Made by a program: the position numbers and the translations under genes. DNA of 10,746 nucleotides from Gammaproteobacteria bacterium. GTDB lineage: Bacteria > Pseudomonadota > Gammaproteobacteria > BMS3Bbin11. Below the pieces are notes generated by a model. The model was not told where the DNA came from, did not search any database, and saw nothing but the letters and a program-made list of their open reading frames with translations. Of the stretch, positions 1 to 6,268 are shown piece by piece. The stretch lies in NCBI GenBank assembly GCA_030636465.1, contig DAOVWW010000019.1, positions 1-10,746 on the forward strand, given 5' to 3'. The first letter of the stretch is position 1, and each line of letters starts with the position of its first letter.

Positions 1-1002
1 GAGGCCCTGTTTTCGGCAGGAATCGCCAACTCTCCGATGGCAGGAGCCGGTATTCATGTGGCATCAGGTAATTTTATTAGTGCCTGTCCCTATGGCATCC
101 ATGATGGCGTAGATTTCGGCTACACCGGGCGGATTAGGAAACTGGATACTGGCGCAATACTGCGCAACCTTGATGCACGTTCTATCGTTATGCTGTCACC
201 GCTGGCTTATTCCGTCACTGGCGAAGTTTTCAACATCAATTCTGAGCAGGTTGCTACACATACTGCTTCTGCCATCGGTGCAGACAAGCTGATCTTTTTG
301 CTCGATGGGAAAGGTCTACGGGATAGCCGCAGGCAGATAGTTCGTCAATTGACCGGGCAGGCGGCTGAAAAGATATTAAACTCCAGGCGTAAACTTGAGC
401 GTGAAACGGAAGTACATCTCAACAGTGCTGTCGAAGCCAGTCAAAAGGGTGTTGACAGGGTACACCTGATTCCGTCCTGGACCAGTGGTGCCCTGTTGCA
501 GGAGTTATATACACGGGATGGCGCCGGGACGCTGGTAACTGCCAGTGATTATGAAGTTACCCGGCAGGCTGGTATAGAAGATATTGGCGGCATTATCGAG
601 TTAATCGAGCCGCTGGAGCAGCAGGGCCTACTGGTTAAACGTTCACGCGAGCAGCTGGAGATTTCTATAGAACAGTTCTATGTCATGGAGAGAGACGGAT
701 TAATAACCGCCTGCGCGGCGGTGATCCCTTTCCATGATAATGCTATGGCCGAGCTGGCCTGCCTTGCTGTGCATGCTGATTATCGTAAAGCTGGTCGCGG
801 TGATGCGATGTTACGGTTTGCTGAAAAACAGGCAAAGGAACTGGGTATGAATGCGCTGTTTGTGCTGACGACACAGGCCTCACACTGGTTCCGTGAACGG
901 GGTTTCGAGAAGCTAGAGCTGTCCAGTTTGCCGGTGAAAAGACGTTCTTTATACAACTATCATCGTAATTCACTGGTTTATTTCAGATCACTGGCTTCCT
1001 GA
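1..1002 (+). CDS. argA: N-acetylglutamate synthase (amino-acid N-acetyltransferase), 5' end missing
   Basis: This enzyme makes N-acetylglutamate from acetyl-CoA and glutamate, the first step of arginine biosynthesis, in the cytoplasm. The reading frame is open from base 1 (EALFSAGIANSPMAGAG), so the in-frame ATG at base 37 is internal. About 333 residues are visible; family members are usually near 440-450, so roughly a quarter is missing. The first part is the end of the amino-acid-kinase fold (GDGVDF-like stretch, then SPLAYSVTGEVFNINSE). A link with GALLQELYTRDGAGT leads to a C-terminal GNAT domain with ACLAVHADYRKAGRG (the acetyl-CoA-binding R/QxxGxG element, RKAGRG at bases 784-801) and HWFRERGF near the end. 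The close match to E. coli ArgA over the whole length makes the call firm. Classical ArgA is feedback-inhibited by arginine; no operator can be judged because the promoter lies outside the window. Confidence 0.95.
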   Translation, partial: EALFSAGIANSPMAGAGIHVASGNFISACPYGIHDGVDFGYTGRIRKLDTGAILRNLDARSIVMLSPLAYSVTGEVFNINSEQVATHTASAIGADKLIFLLDGKGLRDSRRQIVRQLTGQAAEKILNSRRKLERETEVHLNSAVEASQKGVDRVHLIPSWTSGALLQELYTRDGAGTLVTASDYEVTRQAGIEDIGGIIELIEPLEQQGLLVKRSREQLEISIEQFYVMERDGLITACAAVIPFHDNAMAELACLAVHADYRKAGRGDAMLRFAEKQAKELGMNALFVLTTQASHWFRERGFEKLELSSLPVKRRSLYNYHRNSLVYFRSLAS

Positions 1003-1025
1003 GCGGTTTGATTATTTAAGTACTC

Positions 1026-1075
1026 TTTAGCTTTTCAGCACCTCATAGTGGTATAGAAGAGCTTGCTGAGCTAAA
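1026..1075 (+). repeat. Imperfect inverted repeat between argA and oadG
   Basis: TTTAGCT (1026-1032), a TTT bulge and CAGC (1036-1039) can pair with GCTGAGCTAAA (1065-1075) across a 25-nt loop. The stem lies 24 bp after the argA stop and ends 17 bp before a TATAAT box. No T-run follows it on the plus strand, so it is not a textbook intrinsic terminator. It could still mark the 3' end of the argA transcript or be a regulator site for the oad genes. Only the pairing is seen; the role is not known. Confidence 0.4.
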
Positions 1076-1089
1076 ATAACGGGTACTAC

Positions 1090-1098
1090 TGGTATAAT
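1090..1098 (+). promoter_or_regulatory. Candidate extended -10 promoter element for oadGAB
   Basis: TGGTATAAT fits an extended -10 (TGn followed by a consensus TATAAT at 1093-1098). No good -35 is seen at the usual 16-18 bp spacing (1070-1075 reads GCTAAA), which extended -10 promoters can tolerate. Transcription would begin near 1104-1106, downstream of the ATG at 1097. If the promoter is real, that ATG cannot start OadG on this transcript. It remains a sequence match only. Confidence 0.4.
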
Positions 1099-1357
1099 GT
1101 CTGGGGTGTTGGGTTTGAGCGGAGATGTATTGATTGAACAGGGGCTGGATTTGATGCTCTATGGTATGGGTACGGTCTTTGTTTTTCTTACCTTACTGGT
1201 CATCATTACCACTTTGATGTCAGCTGTGGTTCAACGCTGGCTACCCGATGATGAGATGGATGCTTCTTCTTCATCTAAGGCAGAATCAAATGTAGATGCC
1301 CGTATTGTTGCCATCATTGAGGCTGCACTCGCCAGGCATCTTTGTCGCCGCAAATAA
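1097..1357 (+). CDS. oadG: Oxaloacetate decarboxylase gamma subunit (Na+ pump), start uncertain
   Basis: OadG is the small single-span subunit that holds the alpha and beta subunits of the Na+-pumping oxaloacetate decarboxylase together. The longest frame gives 86 residues, close to the 80-90 typical of the family. One hydrophobic helix (residues 21-44, LYGMGTVFVFLTLLVIITTL) carries the GMGTVFVFL signature. A short acidic/serine-rich linker (DDEMDASSSS) and a cytoplasmic helix ending ARHLCRRK follow. In studied OadG proteins the C-terminal tail binds Zn2+ through His and Asp; here His81 and Cys83 are the only obvious tail ligands. The ATG at 1097 has no Shine-Dalgarno and lies inside a TATAAT box. 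TTG at 1130, 5 nt after GGAG (1121-1124), would give a 75-residue protein starting just before IEQGLDLML and may be the real start. It lies 27 bp upstream of oadA, consistent with one operon. Confidence 0.87.
   Translation: MSGVLGLSGDVLIEQGLDLMLYGMGTVFVFLTLLVIITTLMSAVVQRWLPDDEMDASSSSKAESNVDARIVAIIEAALARHLCRRK
1121..1124 (+). promoter_or_regulatory. Shine-Dalgarno that favours a downstream oadG start
   Basis: GGAG sits 5 nt before an in-frame TTG at 1130, whereas the upstream ATG at 1097 has no purine-rich site at a useful distance. This supports, but does not prove, a start at 1130. Confidence 0.4.
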
Positions 1358-1384
1358 CAAGCTTCTTCAGGAACTTCCCCTTTC

Positions 1385-3184
1385 ATGACTGAAAACAAGA
1401 AACCTCTGGGTATAACTGATGTTGTGTTGCGTGATGCACACCAGTCCCTGTTTGCCACACGCTTACGTCTCGATGATATGCTGCCGATTGCAGAAAAACT
1501 CGATCAGGTAGGCTTCTGGTCACTGGAGTCCTGGGGTGGAGCAACCTTTGATGCCTGTATCCGTTTTCTCGGTGAGGACCCGTGGGTCAGAATTCGTGAG
1601 CTGAAGGCCGCTATGCCTAATACGCCTCAGCAAATGCTGTTTCGTGGTCAGAATATTCTTGGTTACCGGCATTATGCTGATGACGTCGTGTGTAAATTTG
1701 TAGAACGTGCCGCCGTAAACGGTGTCGACATCTTTCGTGTTTTTGATGCGATGAACGATCCGCGCAACCTGGCGACGGCTATCAAGGCCGTCTGCAAGGT
1801 AGGCAAACATGCACAGGGCACAATCTCATACACAGTAAGTCCGGTGCACGACATCAATACCTGGCTGGATCTTGCGCGTGAGCTTGAGGATATGGGCTCA
1901 CACTCTATCTGTATCAAGGATATGGCCGGACTGCTGACACCTTATGCCGGTTATGAACTGGTAACAAGGCTCAAGCAGACAGTCGATATCCCCATTCATA
2001 TGCAATCCCATGCAACGACGGGTATGTCTACCGCGACCGCATTGAAATGCATCGAAGCAGGTATTGATAACGTCGATACCTCTATCTCTTCGATGAGCAT
2101 GACCTATGGACATACTCCAACTGAGTCGATGGTGGCGATCCTGCAGGGGCAGGACAGAGATACAGGCCTGAATCTTGGTCTGCTGGAAGAAATTGCCGCC
2201 TACTTCCGTGAAGTTAGAAAAAAATATGCCTGTTTTGAAGGTTCATTAAAAGGCATTGATTCTCGTATTCTTGTCGCCCAGGTACCAGGTGGTATGTTGA
2301 CAAACATGGAAGGCCAGTTACGTGAACAGGGTGCATCTGATCGATTTGATGAAGTGCTGGAAGAAATCCCGCGTGTACGCAAAGATCTTGGGTATATCGC
2401 GCTGGTTACACCGACGTCACAGATCGTTGGTACTCAGGCTGTGCTTAACGTCTTGACAGGTGAACGCTATAAAAGCATCTCACTGGAAACAGCAGGTGTT
2501 CTCAAAGGTGAATACGGTGCGACGCCAGCGCCGGTAAATGAAGAATTACAAAAACGTGTACTCGATGGTGCGGAGCCGGTGACCTGCCGCCCGGCAGACC
2601 TGATTGACGATGAGCTTGAAAAGCTGGCGGCCGAGCTGGAAAAAACTGCCGTAGAAAAAGGCATACAGCTAGCAGATGGCGAGAACGAGATTGATGATGT
2701 ATTGACCTATGCGCTGTTTCCCCAGGTCGGTCTAAAGTTTCTTGAAAACCGAGGCAACCCGGATGCATTTGAGCCGGTGCCCACGGGTGTCGAGCATGAG
2801 ATTGTTACCAATGAAGAAGGTGATGAGGTATACACCGTTACCGTCGAAGGTCAGTCTTATGTGGTTGGCGTGCGTAATGGTGGTGAAATTGCATCAATTC
2901 ATCCTACTGGATCGAGTGAAGAGACAGTAAAAGCCAGGGCTCCATCATCATCGGTAGCTTCCAGCGGAACAGGCACAGCAATCAAAGCCCCTCTGGCCGG
3001 TACAATTTTCAAGTTGCATGTCACTCCGGGCCAATCCGTTGCAAAAGGTGATGTTGTTATCATCCTTGAGGCGATGAAAATGGAGACTGAAATACGCACC
3101 GCTGAGCCGGGAATTATTTCCGATATACTGGTTCGCGAGGGTGATTCAGTTACCGTCGGCGATAAACTGTTACTGCTCAAGTAA
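1385..3184 (+). CDS. oadA: Oxaloacetate decarboxylase alpha subunit, biotin-containing carboxyltransferase
   Basis: OadA moves the carboxyl group of oxaloacetate onto its own biotin, releasing pyruvate; carboxybiotin is then decarboxylated at OadB, driving Na+ out. The 599 residues show the family order. The carboxyltransferase barrel (about 10-270) has RDAHQSL with metal-ligand Asp17, IKDMAG with Lys178 and HATTGMS with His209. The PYC/OADA conserved region (about 280-490) has QVPGGM at 299-304. A Ser/Ala-rich linker (about 505-530) leads to the biotinyl domain. EAMKMET puts the biotin at Lys565, 34 residues before the C-terminus as usual. Residue 207, which is His in the OadA proteins I recall, is Gln (HMQSH; codon CAA at 2003-2005). 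AGGA at 1369-1372 precedes the ATG at a rather long 12 nt. A stand-alone pyruvate carboxylase B subunit looks similar, but oadG and oadB on either side settle the call. Confidence 0.96.
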   Translation: MTENKKPLGITDVVLRDAHQSLFATRLRLDDMLPIAEKLDQVGFWSLESWGGATFDACIRFLGEDPWVRIRELKAAMPNTPQQMLFRGQNILGYRHYADDVVCKFVERAAVNGVDIFRVFDAMNDPRNLATAIKAVCKVGKHAQGTISYTVSPVHDINTWLDLARELEDMGSHSICIKDMAGLLTPYAGYELVTRLKQTVDIPIHMQSHATTGMSTATALKCIEAGIDNVDTSISSMSMTYGHTPTESMVAILQGQDRDTGLNLGLLEEIAAYFREVRKKYACFEGSLKGIDSRILVAQVPGGMLTNMEGQLREQGASDRFDEVLEEIPRVRKDLGYIALVTPTSQIVGTQAVLNVLTGERYKSISLETAGVLKGEYGATPAPVNEELQKRVLDGAEPVTCRPADLIDDELEKLAAELEKTAVEKGIQLADGENEIDDVLTYALFPQVGLKFLENRGNPDAFEPVPTGVEHEIVTNEEGDEVYTVTVEGQSYVVGVRNGGEIASIHPTGSSEETVKARAPSSSVASSGTGTAIKAPLAGTIFKLHVTPGQSVAKGDVVIILEAMKMETEIRTAEPGIISDILVREGDSVTVGDKLLLLK

Positions 3185-3196
3185 GGCTGAAGGCAA

Positions 3197-4360
3197 ATGG
3201 ATAAATTAACCGGCTTATGGCAAAGCACTGGCATCTTCCAGATGGATCTTGGGCAACCAATTATGATGGGGATTGGTTTTTTTCTGTTATATCTGGCTAT
3301 CCGCAAAGGGTTTGAACCACTATTGCTGTTGCCGATAGGCTTCGGTGCCATACTGGTCAATATCCCGGGTGCAGGTTTGATGGATGCGCCTGTGATTGAA
3401 GCAGGCCACACTATCGCATCTGGCGGCTTCCTCTATTACGTCTATGAAGTCGGAATTTCTTCCGGTGCTTTCCCGTTGATTATTTTCATGGGTGTTGGAG
3501 CGATGACGGACTTTGGTCCCTTGCTGGCAAACCCGAAAACGCTCTTTCTTGGTGCAGCGGCACAGTTTGGTATTTTTGCCACGGTCCTTGGAGCGGTAGC
3601 GGTAAGCTCATTGGGCTGGATAGATTTTAGTATTGCAGATGCTGCTGCGATCGGTATTATCGGTGGTGCTGATGGACCCACTGCTATCTTTGTTGCCAGC
3701 AGGCTTGCGCCAGATTTGCTCGGGGCGATAGCCGTAGCGGCCTATTCCTATATGGCACTGGTTCCAATTATCCAGCCGCCAATAATACGATTGCTGACTA
3801 CGCATGAAGAACGCTGTATTGAAATGGTACAGCTGCGGCATGTTTCACGTACTGAAAAGATAGTCTTTCCGTTGTTATTATTAATGCTGGTGGCTTTATT
3901 ACTGCCAACAGCAACACCATTGCTGGGAATGTTTGCACTGGGAAACCTCATGCGCGAAAGCGGCGTAGTAGACAGGCTCAGTGATACCGCGCAGAATTCA
4001 TTAATCAATATTGTCACCATTTTTCTTGGTCTGGCGGTTGGCTCAAAAATGAGTGCGGAACATTTTTTAAACGTTAAAACGCTGGGTATACTTTCACTGG
4101 GCATTATTGCCTTTTGCATTGGCACGGCTGCCGGTATCCTGATGGCCAAGCTGATGAATAAGGTTGCAAAACATAAGGTTAACCCCCTGATTGGTTCTGC
4201 TGGTGTTTCGGCTGTACCTATGGCTGCACGGGTTTCTAATCGGATGGGCCTGGAAGCTAACCCTCATAACTTCCTGCTGATGCATGCGATGGGACCCAAT
4301 GTTGCTGGTGTAATTGGTTCTGCTGTTGCTGCGGGAGTTATGCTGGCTTTGCTGGGTTAA
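3197..4360 (+). CDS. oadB: Oxaloacetate decarboxylase beta subunit, Na+-translocating membrane protein
   Basis: OadB is the integral membrane subunit that decarboxylates carboxybiotin and uses the energy to pump Na+ out of the cell. The 387 residues are mostly hydrophobic, with many transmembrane segments (for example 22-56, 117-140, 222-250, 296-318). The family signature [10 protein letters not shown] lies at 156-165, with Asp159 matching the intramembrane Asp shown in Klebsiella to be essential for Na+ transport. [14 protein letters not shown] (183-196) and [11 protein letters not shown] (366-376) match the other conserved ion-path regions. The length is within the family range and shorter than the roughly 430-residue Klebsiella protein. 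It begins 12 bp after the oadA stop, with purine-rich sequence (TAAGG, AAGG) in the gap, so it should be co-translated with oadA. No terminator is visible after it. Confidence 0.96.
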   Translation: MDKLTGLWQSTGIFQMDLGQPIMMGIGFFLLYLAIRKGFEPLLLLPIGFGAILVNIPGAGLMDAPVIEAGHTIASGGFLYYVYEVGISSGAFPLIIFMGVGAMTDFGPLLANPKTLFLGAAAQFGIFATVLGAVAVSSLGWIDFSIADAAAIGIIGGADGPTAIFVASRLAPDLLGAIAVAAYSYMALVPIIQPPIIRLLTTHEERCIEMVQLRHVSRTEKIVFPLLLLMLVALLLPTATPLLGMFALGNLMRESGVVDRLSDTAQNSLINIVTIFLGLAVGSKMSAEHFLNVKTLGILSLGIIAFCIGTAAGILMAKLMNKVAKHKVNPLIGSAGVSAVPMAARVSNRMGLEANPHNFLLMHAMGPNVAGVIGSAVAAGVMLALLG

Positions 4361-4406
4361 TCTCTTCCATCAATTAGTCATACGCTTCTGCCCGAGCCAA
4401 TAACAA

Positions 4407-5105
4407 ATGCTGAAACCTGTTTTATTCATAATATTGTTACTGTTATCCAATTCGGCAATGTCGTCAGGCATTGCAACATTTAAAGGAATGGATAATGGTA
4501 AACCCTATACCCTGAGCCTGGAATATCTAAATAAAGACGTCTCCCGTATTGATATGGACGATGATAGTGATGTAGATAGCCATCTATTATTCAATGAAAA
4601 ACTGGTACAGGTAATCACTGCTTACCAGGGAAATACACTGGTGATGGATTTAGCCAGTGTCAGTCAAATGGCCCAGGGCCTCGGTGTTATGAGTGTACTG
4701 GGAATAGATTCTGAGAATATGTCGGTACGTGTAACTCGACTGGAGCCTACCGGTAAAAAAGAGAAAGTTGCAGGTATTGAGGGTGATGTTTACAAGCTTA
4801 GCTGGACAAGAAATAACGTGAAGCAGGAAGATGTTCTCGTATTAAGTAAAGACGTGAGGGTGTGGCAGTATACCCAGGCCTGGGTCAATGCCCTGGATGC
4901 AATTAGTCTGTCGAGCCCATCAATTAATATACAGGGTGACCAGCTGCTGAACAGGGTGAGCAATGATAAAGTCGGTATACTGCGTCTTGGAAATCGCTTC
5001 CGTCTTGTTTCAGTTCAAAGCAGGCCAGTAAGTCCTGCACGGTTTGTCGCACCCGACACCAGCTTTACTATTCCCGGCCTTAGTGACCTCCTTGGAGGCC
5101 TGTAA
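4407..5105 (+). CDS. Exported protein of unknown function
   Basis: I do not recognise this 232-residue protein with confidence. It starts with a clear Sec signal peptide: Lys3, a hydrophobic core (VLFIILLLL) and small residues near position 19 (SAMSSG). No cysteine is seen, so it is not a lipoprotein and should be soluble in the periplasm. The mature part alternates short polar and hydrophobic stretches typical of beta strands (ATFKGMDNGKPYTLSLEYL, LVQVITAYQGNTLVMDL), with an acidic patch DMDDDSDVDS. The pattern 'modify a short strand, report on a Met-containing salt, then a late processing strand' resembles LolA-like or DUF4412-type periplasmic domains, but this is only an impression. The gap after oadB is 46 bp with no terminator, so read-through from the oad genes is possible. 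No strong ribosome site precedes the ATG. Confidence 0.75.
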   Translation: MLKPVLFIILLLLSNSAMSSGIATFKGMDNGKPYTLSLEYLNKDVSRIDMDDDSDVDSHLLFNEKLVQVITAYQGNTLVMDLASVSQMAQGLGVMSVLGIDSENMSVRVTRLEPTGKKEKVAGIEGDVYKLSWTRNNVKQEDVLVLSKDVRVWQYTQAWVNALDAISLSSPSINIQGDQLLNRVSNDKVGILRLGNRFRLVSVQSRPVSPARFVAPDTSFTIPGLSDLLGGL

Positions 5106-5114
5106 TGAAAACGG

Positions 5115-5129
5115 ATATAGACTCTATAT
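5115..5129. repeat. Short AT-rich palindrome in front of the Met-rich protein gene
   Basis: ATATAGA (5115-5121) and TCTATAT (5123-5129) form a perfect 7-bp inverted repeat around one base. A TATAAT hexamer follows at 5134-5139, 24 bp before the ATG at 5164, with no clear -35. The arrangement would fit a small operator beside a promoter, but AT-rich palindromes this short also occur by chance. Confidence 0.25.
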
Positions 5130-5163
5130 TAACTATAATGAAAAATCTTAAGGAACTTTAGAA

Positions 5164-5559
5164 ATGAAAAAATTAATGTTAACACTACTCCTGATTGCAC
5201 CTTTTACAGCACTGGCACAACAAGGCATGAATCAGCAGGATATGCAGAACATGATGGCGCAGATGCAGGAAATGGCCGTATGCATGCAGACTATTGACCA
5301 AAAAGAGATAAAGGCACTTGAGACAGATGCAAATAAATTTGAAGCAGAAGTGAAAACTTTATGTAAGAACGGTAAGCGTGATGAAGCGCAGGATAAGGCT
5401 GTAGAATTCAGTAAAAAAATGCTGAGCTCTCCTGCATTAAAAACCATGCGCGGATGCACGGAAAAGATGTCTGCTTCTATGAAGGGGATGATGCCAAATA
5501 TGGACCCTGAAGAGATGGCAAAAGATTACAGTGATCATCATGTTTGTGATGAGTTATAA
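5164..5559 (+). CDS. Methionine-rich periplasmic protein with four cysteines, function unknown
   Basis: I do not recognise this 131-residue protein. It has a textbook Sec signal peptide (KK, then LMLTLLLIAPFTALA, with cleavage expected after Ala18). The mature part, about 113 residues, has about fifteen Met, seven of them in the first stretch after the signal (DMQNMMAQMQEMAVCM) and a second group near the end (GMMPNMDPEEM). Four Cys at 40, 67, 98 and 128 are evenly spaced (27, 31, 30), as expected for helices tied by two disulfides. Most of the chain looks helical and highly charged. Met clusters can bind Cu(I) or Ag(I), but they are also common in plain helical periplasmic proteins, so no metal role is claimed. 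AAGGA at 5150-5154 sits 9 nt before the ATG. The real coding nature is well supported by the ribosome site and signal peptide. Confidence 0.8.
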   Translation: MKKLMLTLLLIAPFTALAQQGMNQQDMQNMMAQMQEMAVCMQTIDQKEIKALETDANKFEAEVKTLCKNGKRDEAQDKAVEFSKKMLSSPALKTMRGCTEKMSASMKGMMPNMDPEEMAKDYSDHHVCDEL

Positions 5560-5600
5560 CTTTTAAGCCAATTAAGCACTTAAGTAAACCAATCATTAAT

Positions 5601-5604
5601 GGAG
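5601..5604 (+). promoter_or_regulatory. Shine-Dalgarno that sets the start of the SYLF protein
   Basis: GGAG lies 9 nt before the in-frame ATG at 5614. It overlaps the earlier in-frame ATG at 5599, which has no ribosome site of its own. The start is therefore placed at 5614. Confidence 0.6.
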
Positions 5605-5613
5605 TCATTTAAT

Positions 5614-6177
5614 ATGAGAAAGCCCGGAGTTCATCAACCTGCTGCGAGGATTAGCCTGCTTTTTTTACTGGCATCTTTGTTCTTCACCAATGCTGCCATG
5701 GCTGCAACAGCTGAGGAGATTGACGCTAAGGTTGATGCCACGCTGAAGGTGTTTAAAATACGGGTGCCTGGTGCAGCTCAATACCTTAGTGTCGCAAAAG
5801 GTGTGCTGGTATTCCCGAGTGTTTTCAGGGCAGGCATCGGTATCGGTGGTGAATATGGTGAAGGGGCAATGCGAATTAATGGGCAGACGGTTGAGTACTG
5901 GAGCACGGCATCTGCCTCAATTGGTTTTACTTTCGGAGCACAGACAAAATCACTAGTTCTTATTTTTCTTGATGATGCTGAGTTGGTCAAGTTTCGTCAT
6001 AGTGAAGGCTGGCGTGCAGGTATAGATGGCTCAGTTGCCTTTGTTGAATGGGGTACGTCTGAAAATATTGATACCATCAATGCCAAGGACCCTATCCTTG
6101 GTTTTGCTTTTGGTAACAAGGGGCTGATGGCGAATGTTGCACTTGAAGGTTCGAAGTTTATTCTTCTAAATAAATAG
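5614..6177 (+). CDS. SYLF/YSC84-domain exported protein
   Basis: This belongs to the SYLF (YSC84, DUF500) family, whose eukaryotic members bind phosphoinositide lipids; the role of the bacterial secreted forms is not settled. With the start at 5614 it has 187 residues. The signal peptide has the core ISLLFLLASLFF and a likely AMA cleavage site. The mature domain has every family landmark: AKGVLVFPSVFRAGIGIGGEYG near its start, the Gly/Ser-rich SASIGFTFGAQ, LVLIFLDDAEL in the middle, and DPILGFAFGNKGLMANVALEGSKF at the C-terminus. It is the last gene of the plus-strand block, 54 bp after the four-cysteine protein, and is followed by a REP-like pair. An in-frame ATG at 5599 would add only five residues (MESFN) and is less likely because the GGAG site falls inside it. 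Confidence 0.9.
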   Translation: MRKPGVHQPAARISLLFLLASLFFTNAAMAATAEEIDAKVDATLKVFKIRVPGAAQYLSVAKGVLVFPSVFRAGIGIGGEYGEGAMRINGQTVEYWSTASASIGFTFGAQTKSLVLIFLDDAELVKFRHSEGWRAGIDGSVAFVEWGTSENIDTINAKDPILGFAFGNKGLMANVALEGSKFILLNK

Positions 6178-6189
6178 TATAAGTATTAT

Positions 6190-6265
6190 TTGTAGGAGCG
6201 TCGCTCAGCGTGATCAGTTGAATTCTGTAGATCTCTAAAATTCTCGCCGAGCGACGCTACTACAA
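6190..6265. repeat. Pair of inverted REP-like (GTAG) palindromes between convergent genes
   Basis: The left arm (6190-6210, beginning TTGTAGGAGCGTCGCTC) and the reverse complement of the right arm (6245-6265, beginning TTGTAGTAGCGTCGCTC) agree at 19 of 21 positions, separated by 34 bp. Each arm has GTAG followed by a small palindrome around AGCGTCGCT, the layout of GTAG-type REP sequences known from Pseudomonas, Stenotrophomonas and relatives; two such units head to head make a BIME. It fills nearly all of the 91-bp gap between two genes that end towards each other. The long GC-rich stem could stop or stabilise both transcripts, though no T-run follows on either strand. Confidence 0.75.
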
Positions 6266-6268
6266 TAA

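Noticed and set aside
1026..1075. Intrinsic terminator after argA
   Set aside because: The stem is imperfect and no T-run follows on the plus strand, so it is kept only as an inverted repeat.
2899..3411. 170-codon open frame on the minus strand across the oadA-oadB junction
   Set aside because: It lies opposite strongly recognised oadA and oadB, has low-complexity Ser/Pro-rich translation and matches no family; it is a frame shadow.
3748..4149. 133-codon minus-strand frame opposite oadB
   Set aside because: It is the mirror of a hydrophobic membrane protein; the translation is Ser/Ile/Thr-rich with no domain or ribosome site.
5134..5139. TATAAT as a promoter for the four-cysteine protein
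   Set aside because: No -35 or extended -10 accompanies it in this AT-rich gap, so it is not listed as a separate promoter.
6190..6265. Ordinary bidirectional rho-independent terminator
   Set aside because: There is no T-run on either side and the arms have the GTAG REP layout; a termination role remains possible but is not the main call.
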